64,000 nt of DNA, from assembly GCF_025753795.1 (NCBI RefSeq), contig NZ_JAOWPS010000003.1, forward strand, positions 682,001 to 746,000, given 5' to 3'. The DNA is from Mesorhizobium sp. YC-39. GTDB lineage: Bacteria > Pseudomonadota > Alphaproteobacteria > Rhizobiales > Rhizobiaceae. Under the pieces are notes generated by a model that had not been told where the DNA came from, did not search any database, and saw only the letters and a list, made by a program, of their open reading frames with translations. Positions 16,070-24,323 of the stretch are shown piece after piece; within the stretch, counting starts at the first letter, position 1; each line of letters opens with the position of its first letter. Both the position numbers and the translations under genes were made by a program.

Positions 16070-18016
16070 ATGTTGGGCAAATTCTGGCGGGATCAGCGCG
16101 GCAACTACGCGCTGATGACGGTCATCACCATGGTGCCGCTGATGGGCGGGCTGGCACTCAGCATCGACTACTCGCAACTGCTTCGCCAGAAGCAGGACGC
16201 GCTCAACGCCCTGGACGCAGCTGGCATCGCCACCGCTCAGCAGCTCGTCTCCGGCGCGAGCGACAGCGACGCCAAGGCCTATGCCAAGAATTTCTTCGAA
16301 GCCAATCTCGCCTATGTCAATCCGGCGGATACGGTGCTTACCGTCACCTTGCCCAACAACAATGCAGGCGGCGGCACGCTGAAGCTCTGCAGCACCCTGA
16401 CATACCATCCCTATCTTCTGCCGGCCGCTGCCATGCTGATCGGCGGGACCGCCAAGGACACAAGCTATACGGCGTGCTCGGACATCCGCCTCAAGAACAC
16501 GCTGGAAGTCGCCCTCGTGCTCGACAATTCCGGCTCGATGGACTACCTGGGCTCCGGCACCGGCCAGAAGCGGATAGACCTGCTGAAGGCGGCCGCCAAG
16601 CAGCTTGTCGGAACGCTGGCGCTGCAGGCGCAGCAGATGAAGCAGATCAGCAAGCCGGTGCAGTTTTCCCTCGTGCCATTCGCCGCATCGGTCAATGTCG
16701 GGCCCACGCATGATCAGGATAGCTGGATGGATCAGGACGGCATCTCCCCGATCCAGCATGAGGATTTCGACTGGACGACGATGACCGCGGCGAATGATCC
16801 AGACAAATACGCGGAGAAGACCGGCGGCGTCTGGTACAAGCGCGGCAGCGGCTGGGGCGATACCGAAAACCAGGCGCTGACCCGCTTCAGCCTGTACGCC
16901 GACATGACGGTCGAATCCGGCCGCGAAGAGGTACCCAATACGAGGCAATATGTCTGCGACAAATACAAGAGAAATGGCACCTGTGACGACGGCCATTGGA
17001 CTGCGGAATATATCTACACCACCAGCCGCTATGCGAGCTGGCAGGGTTGCGTGGAGGCGAGGCCGTATCCGTACAATGACGACGACACGACGCCCGATAC
17101 CGCCAGCCCGGCAACGCTGTTCGTGCCAATGTTCGCACCGGACGAGGCCGGCACGCTGTGGCGCGATTTCAACCGCGATGGCGTCGATGATGTCACCGCC
17201 CTTTCCTATAATTACGGCAACAACTGGTGGGCCGACTGGCCCTACATCGCCGATCCGACCGCCGCGCAGCGGCAATCGGACATGCGCAAATATTTCCTGG
17301 TCAAGCCCTACGGCTCGAAGTCGGCTAACGCGGGCGATGGTCCGAACTCTTCCTGCACGACCAACCCGATCACGCCCCTGAAGGACGTGAGCCAGCTTGC
17401 CGAGAAACAGGAGATCGAGAACGCCGTAGACGCCATGGCGCCGAACGGCAACACCAACGTGCCGGAAGGACTGGCCTGGGGCTGGCGGACGGTGTCTAGC
17501 AACGAACCGTTCACGCAGGGGCGGCCGAACAACGAAAGAGGCAACGACAAGGTGGTCATCGTCTTGACCGACGGCGCCAACACCTATAGCGCCGTCAGCG
17601 ACAGCAACTATGCCAACAACAGGTCGACCTACGCCGCCTACGGCTACACCGGCCTGACATATCCGGGGTCGGGAGGTGTGACCCGGCTGTTCATGAACAC
17701 CAGCGACGGTGTCGGCAAGACCACCTATACCAGCGGCAACTACACCGCCGCGCTTGACGAGCAGATGCAGACCCTTTGCACCAATGCGAAGAATTCGAAC
17801 ATTCTCGTCATGACCGTGGCGCTCGACCTGTCGGCCACCGACGACAAGAATGCGCTCGACGCGCTGAAGAAATGTTCATCGGACTCGCGCTTCCGCAAGG
17901 ATGCGACCGACTCGACCAAGCCAGCCAAGCTGTTCTGGAACGCGACCGGGGCAACGCTGTCGGACAATTTCAAGGAAATCGCCAACGAATTGTCCAACCT
18001 GCGCATCGTCGGCTGA
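16070..18016 (+). CDS. TadG-like protein with TadE/TadG N-terminus and von Willebrand factor A domain
   Basis: About 648 residues. The N-terminus GKFWRDQRGNYALM followed by one hydrophobic helix (MTVITMVPLMGGLALSIDY) is the TadE/TadG (Flp pilus assembly) anchor. A vWA domain follows with the MIDAS DNSGSM at about residue 150 and VIVLTDGANTY further on. Between these is a long insert rich in Tyr, Trp and Asn. The ATG at 16070 begins right before the canonical TadG start; a GTG at 16016 in frame would add 18 residues but has no ribosome-binding site. No other tad/cpa gene is near, so it is an orphan, probably a secreted or anchored adhesin-like protein. Confidence 0.8.
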   Translation: MLGKFWRDQRGNYALMTVITMVPLMGGLALSIDYSQLLRQKQDALNALDAAGIATAQQLVSGASDSDAKAYAKNFFEANLAYVNPADTVLTVTLPNNNAGGGTLKLCSTLTYHPYLLPAAAMLIGGTAKDTSYTACSDIRLKNTLEVALVLDNSGSMDYLGSGTGQKRIDLLKAAAKQLVGTLALQAQQMKQISKPVQFSLVPFAASVNVGPTHDQDSWMDQDGISPIQHEDFDWTTMTAANDPDKYAEKTGGVWYKRGSGWGDTENQALTRFSLYADMTVESGREEVPNTRQYVCDKYKRNGTCDDGHWTAEYIYTTSRYASWQGCVEARPYPYNDDDTTPDTASPATLFVPMFAPDEAGTLWRDFNRDGVDDVTALSYNYGNNWWADWPYIADPTAAQRQSDMRKYFLVKPYGSKSANAGDGPNSSCTTNPITPLKDVSQLAEKQEIENAVDAMAPNGNTNVPEGLAWGWRTVSSNEPFTQGRPNNERGNDKVVIVLTDGANTYSAVSDSNYANNRSTYAAYGYTGLTYPGSGGVTRLFMNTSDGVGKTTYTSGNYTAALDEQMQTLCTNAKNSNILVMTVALDLSATDDKNALDALKKCSSDSRFRKDATDSTKPAKLFWNATGATLSDNFKEIANELSNLRIVG

Positions 18017-18198
18017 GCGTTCGCGAAGACTGACAGATTAGGACGGTTGGAGGGATAGCGCCCCGGCCGTACAGAGGGGCGCGCGAAGGATCGCCAGCCC
18101 AACATCGATGCGTCACTGGCGCAACGGCTGGCGCCGCCAAGCTCTTGTGGGTTCTTTCCAGGCAGGGCACGTGTCAGGTACTTCCCGGAGACGCCTCG

Positions 18199-18831
18199 AT
18201 GCCCGAAACCGCCAACCATCTCGCCTTCGCGCTGGTCTGCCTCGGCATGGTGCTGACGCCCGGCCCGAACATGATCTATCTGATCTCGCGCTCGTTGTCG
18301 CAAGGGCCGAAGGCCGGACTGATCTCGCTCGGCGGCGTGGCGCTCGGCTTTCTCTTCTACGTGCTGGCGGCCGCCTTCGGCATCACGGCACTGCTGCTTG
18401 CCATACCTTTCGCCTATGATGCGCTGCGCCTTGCCGGCGCGCTCTACCTGCTATGGCTTGCCTGGCAAGCCGTGAGGCCTGGCGGCCGCTCACCGTTCCA
18501 GGTTCGCGAACTGCCGAAGGACAGGCCGCGCAAACTGTTCGCCATGGGCTTGATGACCAACCTGCTCAACCCCAAGGTGGCGGTGCTCTATCTGTCGCTG
18601 CTGCCGCAGTTCATCAGTCCCGGCAAGGGCCATGTGCTGTCGCAGCTTCTGGTGCTCGGCACCACGCAGATCGCCATCAGCCTCACCGTTAACGCCATCA
18701 TCGCGGTGACGGCCGGTTCGATCGCCGTCTTCCTTGCCGGCAGGCCGCTCTGGCTGGTGATCCAGCGCTGGATGATGGGCACGGTGCTGACCGCGCTTGC
18801 CCTGAGGATGGCGACCGACGCGCAGCGTTGA
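18199..18831 (+). CDS. LysE/RhtB family exporter
   Basis: 210-residue inner-membrane exporter of the LysE/RhtB superfamily, which exports amino acids or related metabolites. Six hydrophobic helices are predicted. The family signature TPGPN sits in helix 1 (LGMVLTPGPNMIYL), and MTNLLNPKVAVLYLSLLPQF in the middle is also typical. The ATG at 18199 is supported by GGAG 8 nt upstream; an earlier in-frame start lacks such a site. It converges with the dienelactone hydrolase gene. The substrate cannot be read from sequence. Confidence 0.88.
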   Translation: MPETANHLAFALVCLGMVLTPGPNMIYLISRSLSQGPKAGLISLGGVALGFLFYVLAAAFGITALLLAIPFAYDALRLAGALYLLWLAWQAVRPGGRSPFQVRELPKDRPRKLFAMGLMTNLLNPKVAVLYLSLLPQFISPGKGHVLSQLLVLGTTQIAISLTVNAIIAVTAGSIAVFLAGRPLWLVIQRWMMGTVLTALALRMATDAQR

Positions 18832-18853
18832 GGACAAGCGGCGGTCCCAGTTC

Positions 18854-19699
18854 TTAGCCGTTGAAAGCTTCTTTCAGAAAGGCACGAACGGCGCTTATGG
18901 ATTGATCGGCCGCAGCCGCGTTGTACTCCATCCGATACTCCTCGGTGCCAGTCTGGAGTCCTGGGAAGTCAAATGCATGACGAGCACCCGGATAGACGTC
19001 AAGCTGCACGGTGCTTCCCTTGCCGCTGCGCTGCGCCATCATCTCCTGGCATTTCTTGGAGGGGGTCCGATCGTCAAGCTCGCCGATCAGGATCAAGGTC
19101 GGGACCGCCATGTCGCCATTCGTTGCCGAACAATCCGGATAGTAGGCGATCGCTGCCTTGAACTTGCGCTCCATAAGCCGCTCGTCTCCACCAAGTTGCA
19201 AGGCCTCGAGCGTTGCGCTCCCGCCCGCGGAGAATCCCATCAACGCAATGCGCTGCGGGTCGACAAAACTGTCTTTTGACAGGAAATCCAAGGCACCGTA
19301 GGCGTCATATACGCGATCAACAGAGTGGAGGCCATCACAGGTCTCCTTTATGCCGCGCGTGCTGAAGCTGTCGACAACAAGGACGACGTAACCCCAAGAC
19401 GACAGCCGCTCGGACCAGGTTTTCTTTACACTTGGGAATAGACCCGAACATCCGTGGAGAACCACGATGGCCGGGAACGGCCCCTCACCCGGCGGCCGCA
19501 TTAGATACCCCTGCAGTGGCGTGCCGGAGACAGCTTTGAGCACGTGCCCGTTTTGTTGCGCATTGCGCACCTGAAATGACGTTGGCTCCGAAGCCGCGCT
19601 TTCAAACTGCACCGGCTGGTCAGCACTTGCGGGCGCGGTGTAGAGATAGCCTGCAGTGGTGAAGCAAACCAGGTAGTAAACATTTTTGAGCAGTCCCAT
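18854..19699 (-). CDS. secreted dienelactone hydrolase family protein
   Basis: 281-residue alpha/beta hydrolase of the dienelactone-hydrolase type, with an N-terminal hydrophobic export signal (VYYLVCFTTAGYLYTAPASA, about residues 7-26), so probably periplasmic. Catalytic elements are the nucleophile in GFSAGGSA (about 155), the acid Asp in GELDDRTP (about 205) and the His in ARHAFDF (about 242). The conserved LHGCSGLFP forms the oxyanion region; note Ser in place of the Cys found in true DLH enzymes. The physiological substrate is unknown. A decayed partial copy of the same gene lies just upstream at about 19800-19955. Confidence 0.85.
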   Translation of the reverse strand: MGLLKNVYYLVCFTTAGYLYTAPASADQPVQFESAASEPTSFQVRNAQQNGHVLKAVSGTPLQGYLMRPPGEGPFPAIVVLHGCSGLFPSVKKTWSERLSSWGYVVLVVDSFSTRGIKETCDGLHSVDRVYDAYGALDFLSKDSFVDPQRIALMGFSAGGSATLEALQLGGDERLMERKFKAAIAYYPDCSATNGDMAVPTLILIGELDDRTPSKKCQEMMAQRSGKGSTVQLDVYPGARHAFDFPGLQTGTEEYRMEYNAAAADQSISAVRAFLKEAFNG

Positions 19700-19799
19700 C
19701 GGCTTGCTCCGCCATTATTCCACGGCTCAGGGACACCATCGCCTTTCCTGATAACGAGCGGTCCGTTCTGGTGATCCACAACTTGCACTCATGTCGCGT

Positions 19800-19955
19800 G
19801 ATTGTGATCCTGTTGTGATCTCATTCAAGCTGTGGAGAATGACGATATAGCCGGGGACCGGCCCCTCTCGCGGCGGTCGCGTTAGATTCCTGCGCGCGCC
19901 AGGGACAACCTTCACACGCCGACTCTTTTGAGCAATTCCAGAAATTTGCTCATCA
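19800..19955 (-). pseudogene. remnant of a second dienelactone-hydrolase gene
   Basis: Two short segments resemble the intact gene at 18854-19699. Around 19835-19905 the minus strand reads LTRPPREGPVPGYIVILHS, matching LMRPPGEGPFPAIVVLHG of the intact protein; at DNA level the two share long runs such as GGCCCCTC and GTGGAGAA. Around 19925-19955 a start region encoding MMSKFLELLKRVGV recalls the intact MGLLKNV start. The two segments are out of frame with each other, and the catalytic core is absent. It is best read as an internally deleted duplicate. No functional product is proposed. Confidence 0.6.
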
Positions 19956-20017
19956 TGGATCAGTCTTTAGTGGGCCTTTAGGTCGGTTGCGTTTGCCCCT
20001 TGGGGCCGGACGCCTTC

Positions 20018-20842
20018 CTACATCGGCCGCCTTATTTGCTGCGCCCGCTCCGGCTCGACCACCCTGCGATAGAGATGCCAGGTCGCGTGGCCGAGGATCG
20101 GCATGACGACGGCGAGCCCGGCAAACAGCGGGATCGAGCCAATGACCAGCAGCACGGCGACGGTCAGGCCCCACAGCGCCATCTGCAGCGGGTTTGCCAT
20201 CACCGCGCGCGCCGAAGTCTCGATGGCCGAGACAGCGCCGACATCGCGGTCAAGCAACAGCGGAAAAGCGATGACAGTCGTTGCCAGCACAACCACCGCA
20301 AAGACGAAGCCGGCTGCATTGCCGAGCAGGATCAGCGTCCAGCCCTTGCTGGTCGTCAGCACCTCGCGGATGAAGGCGCCGATCGAGGCCGGCGGCTGGT
20401 CGCCGAACAGGCCGGTATAGATCGCCTGGGCCGTGTACAGCCACAGCAGGAACAGAGCGAGCAGCATGATGCCGATCACCGCGATCGCCGGCAGCGCCGG
20501 CGAGCGGCGCACATCCAGCGCATGCCGCCAGTTGGTGTTCATGCCGAGCTCGCGCCGGCGGCTGATCTCGTAGAGGCCGATCGCGGCAAACGGACCGACC
20601 AGGGCGAAGCCCGACATCAAGGGATAGATGAGCTGGATAGCGTTGGAACCTGAGGTCCATTGCGTCAGGATCAGGCCAACGACCGGATAGATCAGGCACA
20701 GGAACACATAGTGCGACGGCTTTGCCCAGAAATCGGCTGCGCCGAGCCGCAGCGCATCCCAGAGATCCGCGGTGGTGATGCGGCGAACCGTGGGCTGCAC
20801 GTGCATTCCGCGCGCGTCCGCCATGACATGAAAGCCGGCCAT
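20018..20842 (-). CDS. DUF2189 family integral membrane protein
   Basis: 274-residue inner-membrane protein of the DUF2189 family (predicted integral membrane proteins, function unknown). The N-terminus has the family pattern VRRITTADLWDALRLGAADFW. About six hydrophobic segments follow (for example YVFLCLIYPVVGLILTQW), with a conserved LLDRDVGAVSAIETSARAV loop between the last helices. The ATG at 20842 is chosen because GGAGGAAGG lies just before it; a longer frame starting at 20872 has no such site. No operon partner is evident. Confidence 0.82.
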   Translation of the reverse strand: MAGFHVMADARGMHVQPTVRRITTADLWDALRLGAADFWAKPSHYVFLCLIYPVVGLILTQWTSGSNAIQLIYPLMSGFALVGPFAAIGLYEISRRRELGMNTNWRHALDVRRSPALPAIAVIGIMLLALFLLWLYTAQAIYTGLFGDQPPASIGAFIREVLTTSKGWTLILLGNAAGFVFAVVVLATTVIAFPLLLDRDVGAVSAIETSARAVMANPLQMALWGLTVAVLLVIGSIPLFAGLAVVMPILGHATWHLYRRVVEPERAQQIRRPM

Positions 20843-20974
20843 AACCTTCCTCCCGTGTGTCGGGGCGGTCACCGCCAGGACGGCCGCCCGTAGCTGCCAC
20901 TTCTCGTACCGGCACCATGATAGTCGAATTAGGAGTGATTGTCGCCGCGTCCATGGTCCGGACGGTAAATGCGG

Positions 20975-21724
20975 TTATAGATTTCCCACGCCGCCATCGA
21001 CGAGCAGTTCCGTGCCGACGACGAAGCCCGATTCATCCGATGCCAGAAACACCGCCGCCTTGGCGAGCTCCCAGGGTTTGCCCATGCGGCCGATCGGCAC
21101 CAGCGCGCGTATCTGATCGCCCAGCGCCTTCTCTTCCGCTTCGGGCAGACCCAGCTTGCCCAGGGCCGGCGTCTCGGTCGGCCCGGGGCTGAGGCCATTG
21201 ACGCGAATACCGCGCTCGATCATCTCCCCCGAGAGCGTGCGCGCCAACGACAGCAGGCCTGCCTTGCTGGCGGCGTAGGCACTGCTCTGGGGCAGGCCGA
21301 TATGGGCACTGACCGAGCCGCACAGGATGATCGACGACGGGTTGGAAAACATCGGCAACAGGGCCTGGATCAGGAAGAACGGCCCCTTCAGATTGGTCTG
21401 CATCAGACGGTCGTAAACCGCCTCGTCCCAATCCTGCAGCGGTTGGTGCATCACATCGCCGGCGTTGATGTGGAGTATGTCGAGCCGAGGCCAGCGCTGC
21501 GCGAGCTCAGTGGCAAGCGCACGCTGATCGGCGAGATTGCCGGCATCATTCCTGATCACCTGCGCCGATTCGCCCAGCTCGCGCTGCGCAGCTTCCAGCC
21601 CGGACGGGCTCCTGCCGGTGATTGCCACCGTCGCGCCCTCGGCCAGGAACTGGCGCGCGGTTTCGAGACCGATGCCGCTGGTTGCCCCGGTAATGAGGGC
21701 ATATTTGCCTTTCAAGCGACCCAT
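20975..21724 (-). CDS. short-chain dehydrogenase/reductase (SDR)
   Basis: 249-residue classical SDR, an NAD(P)-dependent oxidoreductase. The Rossmann glycine motif is TGATSGIGLE (about residues 12-21). The active site has Ser in LCGSVSAH and YAASK (Tyr/Lys, about 150), and the PG motif SPGPTETP follows. The ATG at 21724 is preceded by GGAAGG; an earlier in-frame ATG at 21766 would add 14 residues without that site. The substrate is unknown. It is divergent from an HxlR regulator with a 90-bp shared region, a common arrangement in which HxlR represses the reductase until a quinone or aldehyde stress appears (inference). Confidence 0.88.
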   Translation of the reverse strand: MGRLKGKYALITGATSGIGLETARQFLAEGATVAITGRSPSGLEAAQRELGESAQVIRNDAGNLADQRALATELAQRWPRLDILHINAGDVMHQPLQDWDEAVYDRLMQTNLKGPFFLIQALLPMFSNPSSIILCGSVSAHIGLPQSSAYAASKAGLLSLARTLSGEMIERGIRVNGLSPGPTETPALGKLGLPEAEEKALGDQIRALVPIGRMGKPWELAKAAVFLASDESGFVVGTELLVDGGVGNL

Positions 21725-21768
21725 GATTTGCCTTCCCAAAAACGATGAGAACGGCATTGTCGACACAA

Positions 21769-21805
21769 TAGTATGCTTTGTATAGTAGACACCGAATGGG
21801 TACTA
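21769..21805. promoter_or_regulatory. putative HxlR operator between SDR and regulator
   Basis: Three TAGTA half-sites: TAGTA at 21769-21773 and 21783-21787, and its inverse TACTA at 21801-21805. They lie in the 90-bp gap between the divergent SDR and HxlR genes, where a regulator could control both. HxlR proteins bind short inverted or direct half-sites as dimers. The assignment is by position and symmetry only. Confidence 0.45.
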
Positions 21806-21818
21806 AAGGAATAATTTC

Positions 21819-22190
21819 ATGGCGCAGGCAAAAGCCATCGAGGCTCCGCCAGTCGAAGGCGGAAATGGCGCGACCGATCGTTGCCCGATGATCGATTTCG
21901 TCAATCTGGTTTCGGGAAAATGGGCCATTCCCATTCTTTACCGCCTGATCGTCGCCGGTTGTCCGCTCCGCTTCGGCGAGCTCCAGCGGGCCGTCGCACC
22001 GATTACGCAAAAGGAGCTTACGCGGCAGCTGCGCCTGTTCGAGCATCGCGGTCTGGTCTATCGGAAGATCTATGCCGAGATGCCGCCTCGCGTGGAGTAT
22101 GAGATAACGCCGCTGGGCAGAACCTTGCGTGGCACGCTGGATTCGCTTGCCGACTGGATGCGCGTCAACGCATCCCACCTGATCACCTGA
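21819..22190 (+). CDS. HxlR family transcriptional regulator
   Basis: 123-residue winged-helix regulator of the HxlR family. DRCPMIDFVNLVSGKW near residue 20 is the family entry with the conserved Cys and GKW. RFGELQRAVAPITQKELTRQL is the recognition-helix region, followed by RHGLVYRK-type sequence (EHRGLVYRKIYAEMPPRVEY) forming the wing. The conserved N-terminal Cys is the redox/electrophile sensor in HypR- and YodB-like members. The ATG at 21819 has AAAGGA upstream. It is divergent from the SDR gene, its likely target. Confidence 0.88.
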   Translation: MAQAKAIEAPPVEGGNGATDRCPMIDFVNLVSGKWAIPILYRLIVAGCPLRFGELQRAVAPITQKELTRQLRLFEHRGLVYRKIYAEMPPRVEYEITPLGRTLRGTLDSLADWMRVNASHLIT

Positions 22191-22267
22191 CTGATCGTGG
22201 GAGGTTGTGGCTCTGCGATTACCGCGCGGCGCCACAGTTTGGCGCCGCGCTGAGATGCGTGACAAGA

Positions 22268-22972
22268 CTAGGCAGCGAAGCGATCGATCACCTCGGCCAG
22301 TGGGACATGGCCAAGGCAGGCACCAGAACCAGTGGGGTTTTCACCGTTCTCGATAGCCTGTGCGTAACGCACGGCCGGATCGGCTTCGATGCGGCGACGC
22401 AGTCCAGCCAGTTTTGGATAGGCGGCCGCGTCGACTGCCTGGTGGAACTCGGCCCAGCGCGCCACGCCGATCAACGTGGTGTCGGCAAGCGTCAGCCGAT
22501 CGCCGACCAGAAAGTCGGTATCGGCGATCATGGCCTCGAGCTTGTCGTGCCGGTCGGTGACCGCCTTGCGGCCGAAGTCACGCAGGGTCGCCTTAAGTTC
22601 CGGTTCGGCCGCCGCCATTTCGAACGCCACCCAGAGCGGACTAAAGGCAGCAGTGAAACCGGTGTTCACGAAGGCCATCAACTGGTGCATCCGGTCGGCT
22701 TCTGGCGAGCGCGGCTCGAAGCTGATGCGGCGCTCACCGTCGCGGGCTTCGAGCCATGCGGCAATCGCCATGGTCTCGGTCAGCACCCTGCCCTTGTCAG
22801 TGATCAAAACCGGCGTTTCCTGACGGCCGTTGATGCTGGCATAGGCATCGTTCTTCATCTCAGTGAGCATGTCGACGCGACACAGGCGATAAGGTTGTCC
22901 GACGCGTTCGAAGGCAGCGACAAGCCCCATCGAACTTCCCGCCGGGAAGCCATAAAGGAGGATAGGTTCCAT
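22268..22972 (-). CDS. glutathione S-transferase family protein
   Basis: 234-residue cytoplasmic GST-like protein. The N-terminal thioredoxin-fold domain has PILLYGFPAGSSMGLVAAFE with the active-site Ser region, then NGRQETPVLITDKGRVLTET with the cis-Pro and the glutathione-binding ETMAIAAWL. The C-terminal helical domain contains GDRLTLADTTLIGVARW, the usual N-capping motif. The ATG is at 22972 with AGAGAAAA upstream. It is divergent from a second HxlR regulator, suggesting induction by electrophiles (inference). The specific substrate is unknown. Confidence 0.87.
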   Translation of the reverse strand: MEPILLYGFPAGSSMGLVAAFERVGQPYRLCRVDMLTEMKNDAYASINGRQETPVLITDKGRVLTETMAIAAWLEARDGERRISFEPRSPEADRMHQLMAFVNTGFTAAFSPLWVAFEMAAAEPELKATLRDFGRKAVTDRHDKLEAMIADTDFLVGDRLTLADTTLIGVARWAEFHQAVDAAAYPKLAGLRRRIEADPAVRYAQAIENGENPTGSGACLGHVPLAEVIDRFAA

Positions 22973-23086
22973 TTTTTCTCTTCCATGATTTAGGGATCAC
23001 GCCGCGCAGCGAAACTTGACCCTAAACGCTGGTCGCCCCATGTAAATTACGCACTATTCTGTAACCAAGCCCGCCACAGGTCCCTC

Positions 23087-23449
23087 ATGAAAGATGTCGT
23101 CTCGCGCTGCCCGATCGAAGAGACCATGCGTGTGCTCAGCGGTCGCTGGCCGACCCTGCTGCTCTACTATCTGAAGGACGGGACCAAACGCTTCAGCGAA
23201 CTCAGACGCGACAACCCAACCGTGTCGCACCGCATTCTGGCGCTGGAACTGCGCAAACTTGAGGAAGCCGGGATTGTGCGGCGGACGGCGCATGCGGGCT
23301 ATCCGCTGCGCGTCGACTACGACCTCACGGCGCCTGGCCGCAAGCTTGTGCCGCTGATCGATGCGCTCGGCGCCTGGTGGATGCATACGGAAGACGATCG
23401 CATCGATCGTTCCCCGACCTCGGAAGCAAATCTCGATACCGCTGCCTAA
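23087..23449 (+). CDS. HxlR family transcriptional regulator
   Basis: 120-residue winged-helix regulator. RCPIEETMRVLSGRWPTLLL is the family start with its conserved Cys and GRW. KRFSELRRDNPTVSHRILALELRKLEEAGIVRR is spread over about residues 45-78 as the DNA-binding part, and GYPLRVDYDLT gives the wing. It is distinct in sequence from the HxlR protein 1 kb upstream. It lies divergent from the GST gene with 114 bp between; GTAAATTAC at 23042-23050 is a small palindrome in that gap that could be its operator. A palindromic repeat directly follows the stop. Confidence 0.87.
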   Translation: MKDVVSRCPIEETMRVLSGRWPTLLLYYLKDGTKRFSELRRDNPTVSHRILALELRKLEEAGIVRRTAHAGYPLRVDYDLTAPGRKLVPLIDALGAWWMHTEDDRIDRSPTSEANLDTAA

Positions 23450-23496
23450 TGCATGTCGCGCAAAAGTGTGCAGCGGTTTTGCGATAACGACATGCA
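23450..23496. repeat. palindromic intergenic repeat, family A, copy 1
   Basis: A 47-bp element with 9-bp inverted ends TGCATGTCG (23450-23458) and CGACATGCA (23488-23496), and inner GCAAAA/TTTTGC arms. A near-identical copy in opposite orientation is at 62954-63000, differing only in the central GTGTGC versus GTGCAC. It begins right at the stop of the HxlR gene. I associate such elements with Mesorhizobium intergenic regions. Confidence 0.85.
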
Positions 23497-23510
23497 TAAA
23501 AATGAGAACT

Positions 23511-23543
23511 TAAAGTGCGTCGCATGATTCGCGACGCGCTTTA
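23511..23543. repeat. 33-bp palindrome (13-bp arms)
   Basis: TAAAGTGCGTCGC (23511-23523) pairs with GCGACGCGCTTTA (23531-23543) around a 7-nt loop, with one mismatch. It lies 14 bp after the family A repeat in the same gap, so two different palindromes are stacked here. It could act as a bidirectional transcript end or a repetitive element; there is no U-tract. Confidence 0.7.
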
Positions 23544-23617
23544 GGAACCATCGGTTCGACCGAGATTTTCGTCGCCCTGCCCGGCAAAAGCCATCATCGC
23601 GACTATGTCAGGCAGGC

Positions 23618-24130
23618 ATGGCCCTTGCGAAAATCGAGAATCAACAAGCAAACCTGAACCGGCGCTCGCTGCTGAAGGGTGTCGGCCTTGCCGCGCTCGC
23701 CGGCATCGCCGCCTGCAGCACCGTCTCAGTGCCGGTCGGCGAAGGCGCAGGTGTGTCGTCCTCGGCCACGGCGACATTGGCCGGAATCCGTACGTCTGTC
23801 GGGCTGCCGGCGCTGGTTGCAGACGCGCAACTCGAACAGGCGGCTCTCCAGCAGGCCGGCTACATGGCGTCACGGGAGCGCATGAGCCACACCACAGGCT
23901 GGGGCAGGAATTTCGCCTCGCGCATGAAGGACAACGGGGTACGGGGCGCGGCGGCCGAGAACATCGCCGAGGGCCGCTTCGACCAGCAGAAAGTATTCGA
24001 CATCTGGATGCATTCGGCCGGCCACCGCCGCAACATGCTCGATCCGGATTTCAGCCGCTTCGGCCTCGCCTATGTGCGCGACGGGCGCGACAGCGCGATC
24101 CGCTACTGGTGCCTCGTGCTGGGGGCATAG
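23618..24130 (+). CDS. CAP (SCP/PR1) domain lipoprotein, probably Tat-exported
   Basis: 170 residues. The N-terminus combines a twin-arginine motif (NRRSLLKG) with a lipobox (GIAAC, Cys at about residue 33), so it is predicted to be a Tat-exported lipoprotein. The mature part is a CAP domain: LVADAQLEQAALQQAGYMAS, MSHTTGWGRNF, GAAAENIAEGRFD and WMHSAGHRRNML with the conserved His/Glu residues. Bacterial CAP proteins are secreted and mostly of unknown function. The gene stands alone between the repeat cluster and the sugar ABC operon. Confidence 0.85.
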   Translation: MALAKIENQQANLNRRSLLKGVGLAALAGIAACSTVSVPVGEGAGVSSSATATLAGIRTSVGLPALVADAQLEQAALQQAGYMASRERMSHTTGWGRNFASRMKDNGVRGAAAENIAEGRFDQQKVFDIWMHSAGHRRNMLDPDFSRFGLAYVRDGRDSAIRYWCLVLGA

Positions 24131-24236
24131 AGCGTTCCGCCGCCATATCGGCCGCATCGACTGCAGAGATAGCGTTCACGTGCGTTTGGCCAACGCAGGT
24201 GTCGAATCCGCACACGGCAACCACCTCTTCACCTCA

Positions 24237-24273
24237 TTATACCAGTTGACATCATGATCGGTATAACTATGGT
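24237..24273 (+). promoter_or_regulatory. promoter with palindromic operator for the sugar ABC operon
   Basis: Perfect inverted repeat TTATACC (24237-24243) / GGTATAA (24260-24266) with a 16-bp spacer. The spacer contains TTGACA (24246-24251), a consensus -35 box, with a plausible -10 TATGGT at 24268-24273 (16-bp spacing). A repressor on this site would block RNA polymerase. It lies about 60 bp upstream of the binding-protein gene. The regulator is not in the operon; the GntR or LacI type is likely but not demonstrable. Confidence 0.65.
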
Positions 24274-24323
24274 CGACATTTGAGGTCCTGCGCATCGCGA
24301 AGGAGCCCGACAAGGAGGAGATC

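Noticed and set aside
16013..17275. 420-codon open frame on the minus strand
   Set aside because: It is antisense to the TadG-like gene, has no recognisable family and reflects high-GC codon bias of the real gene.
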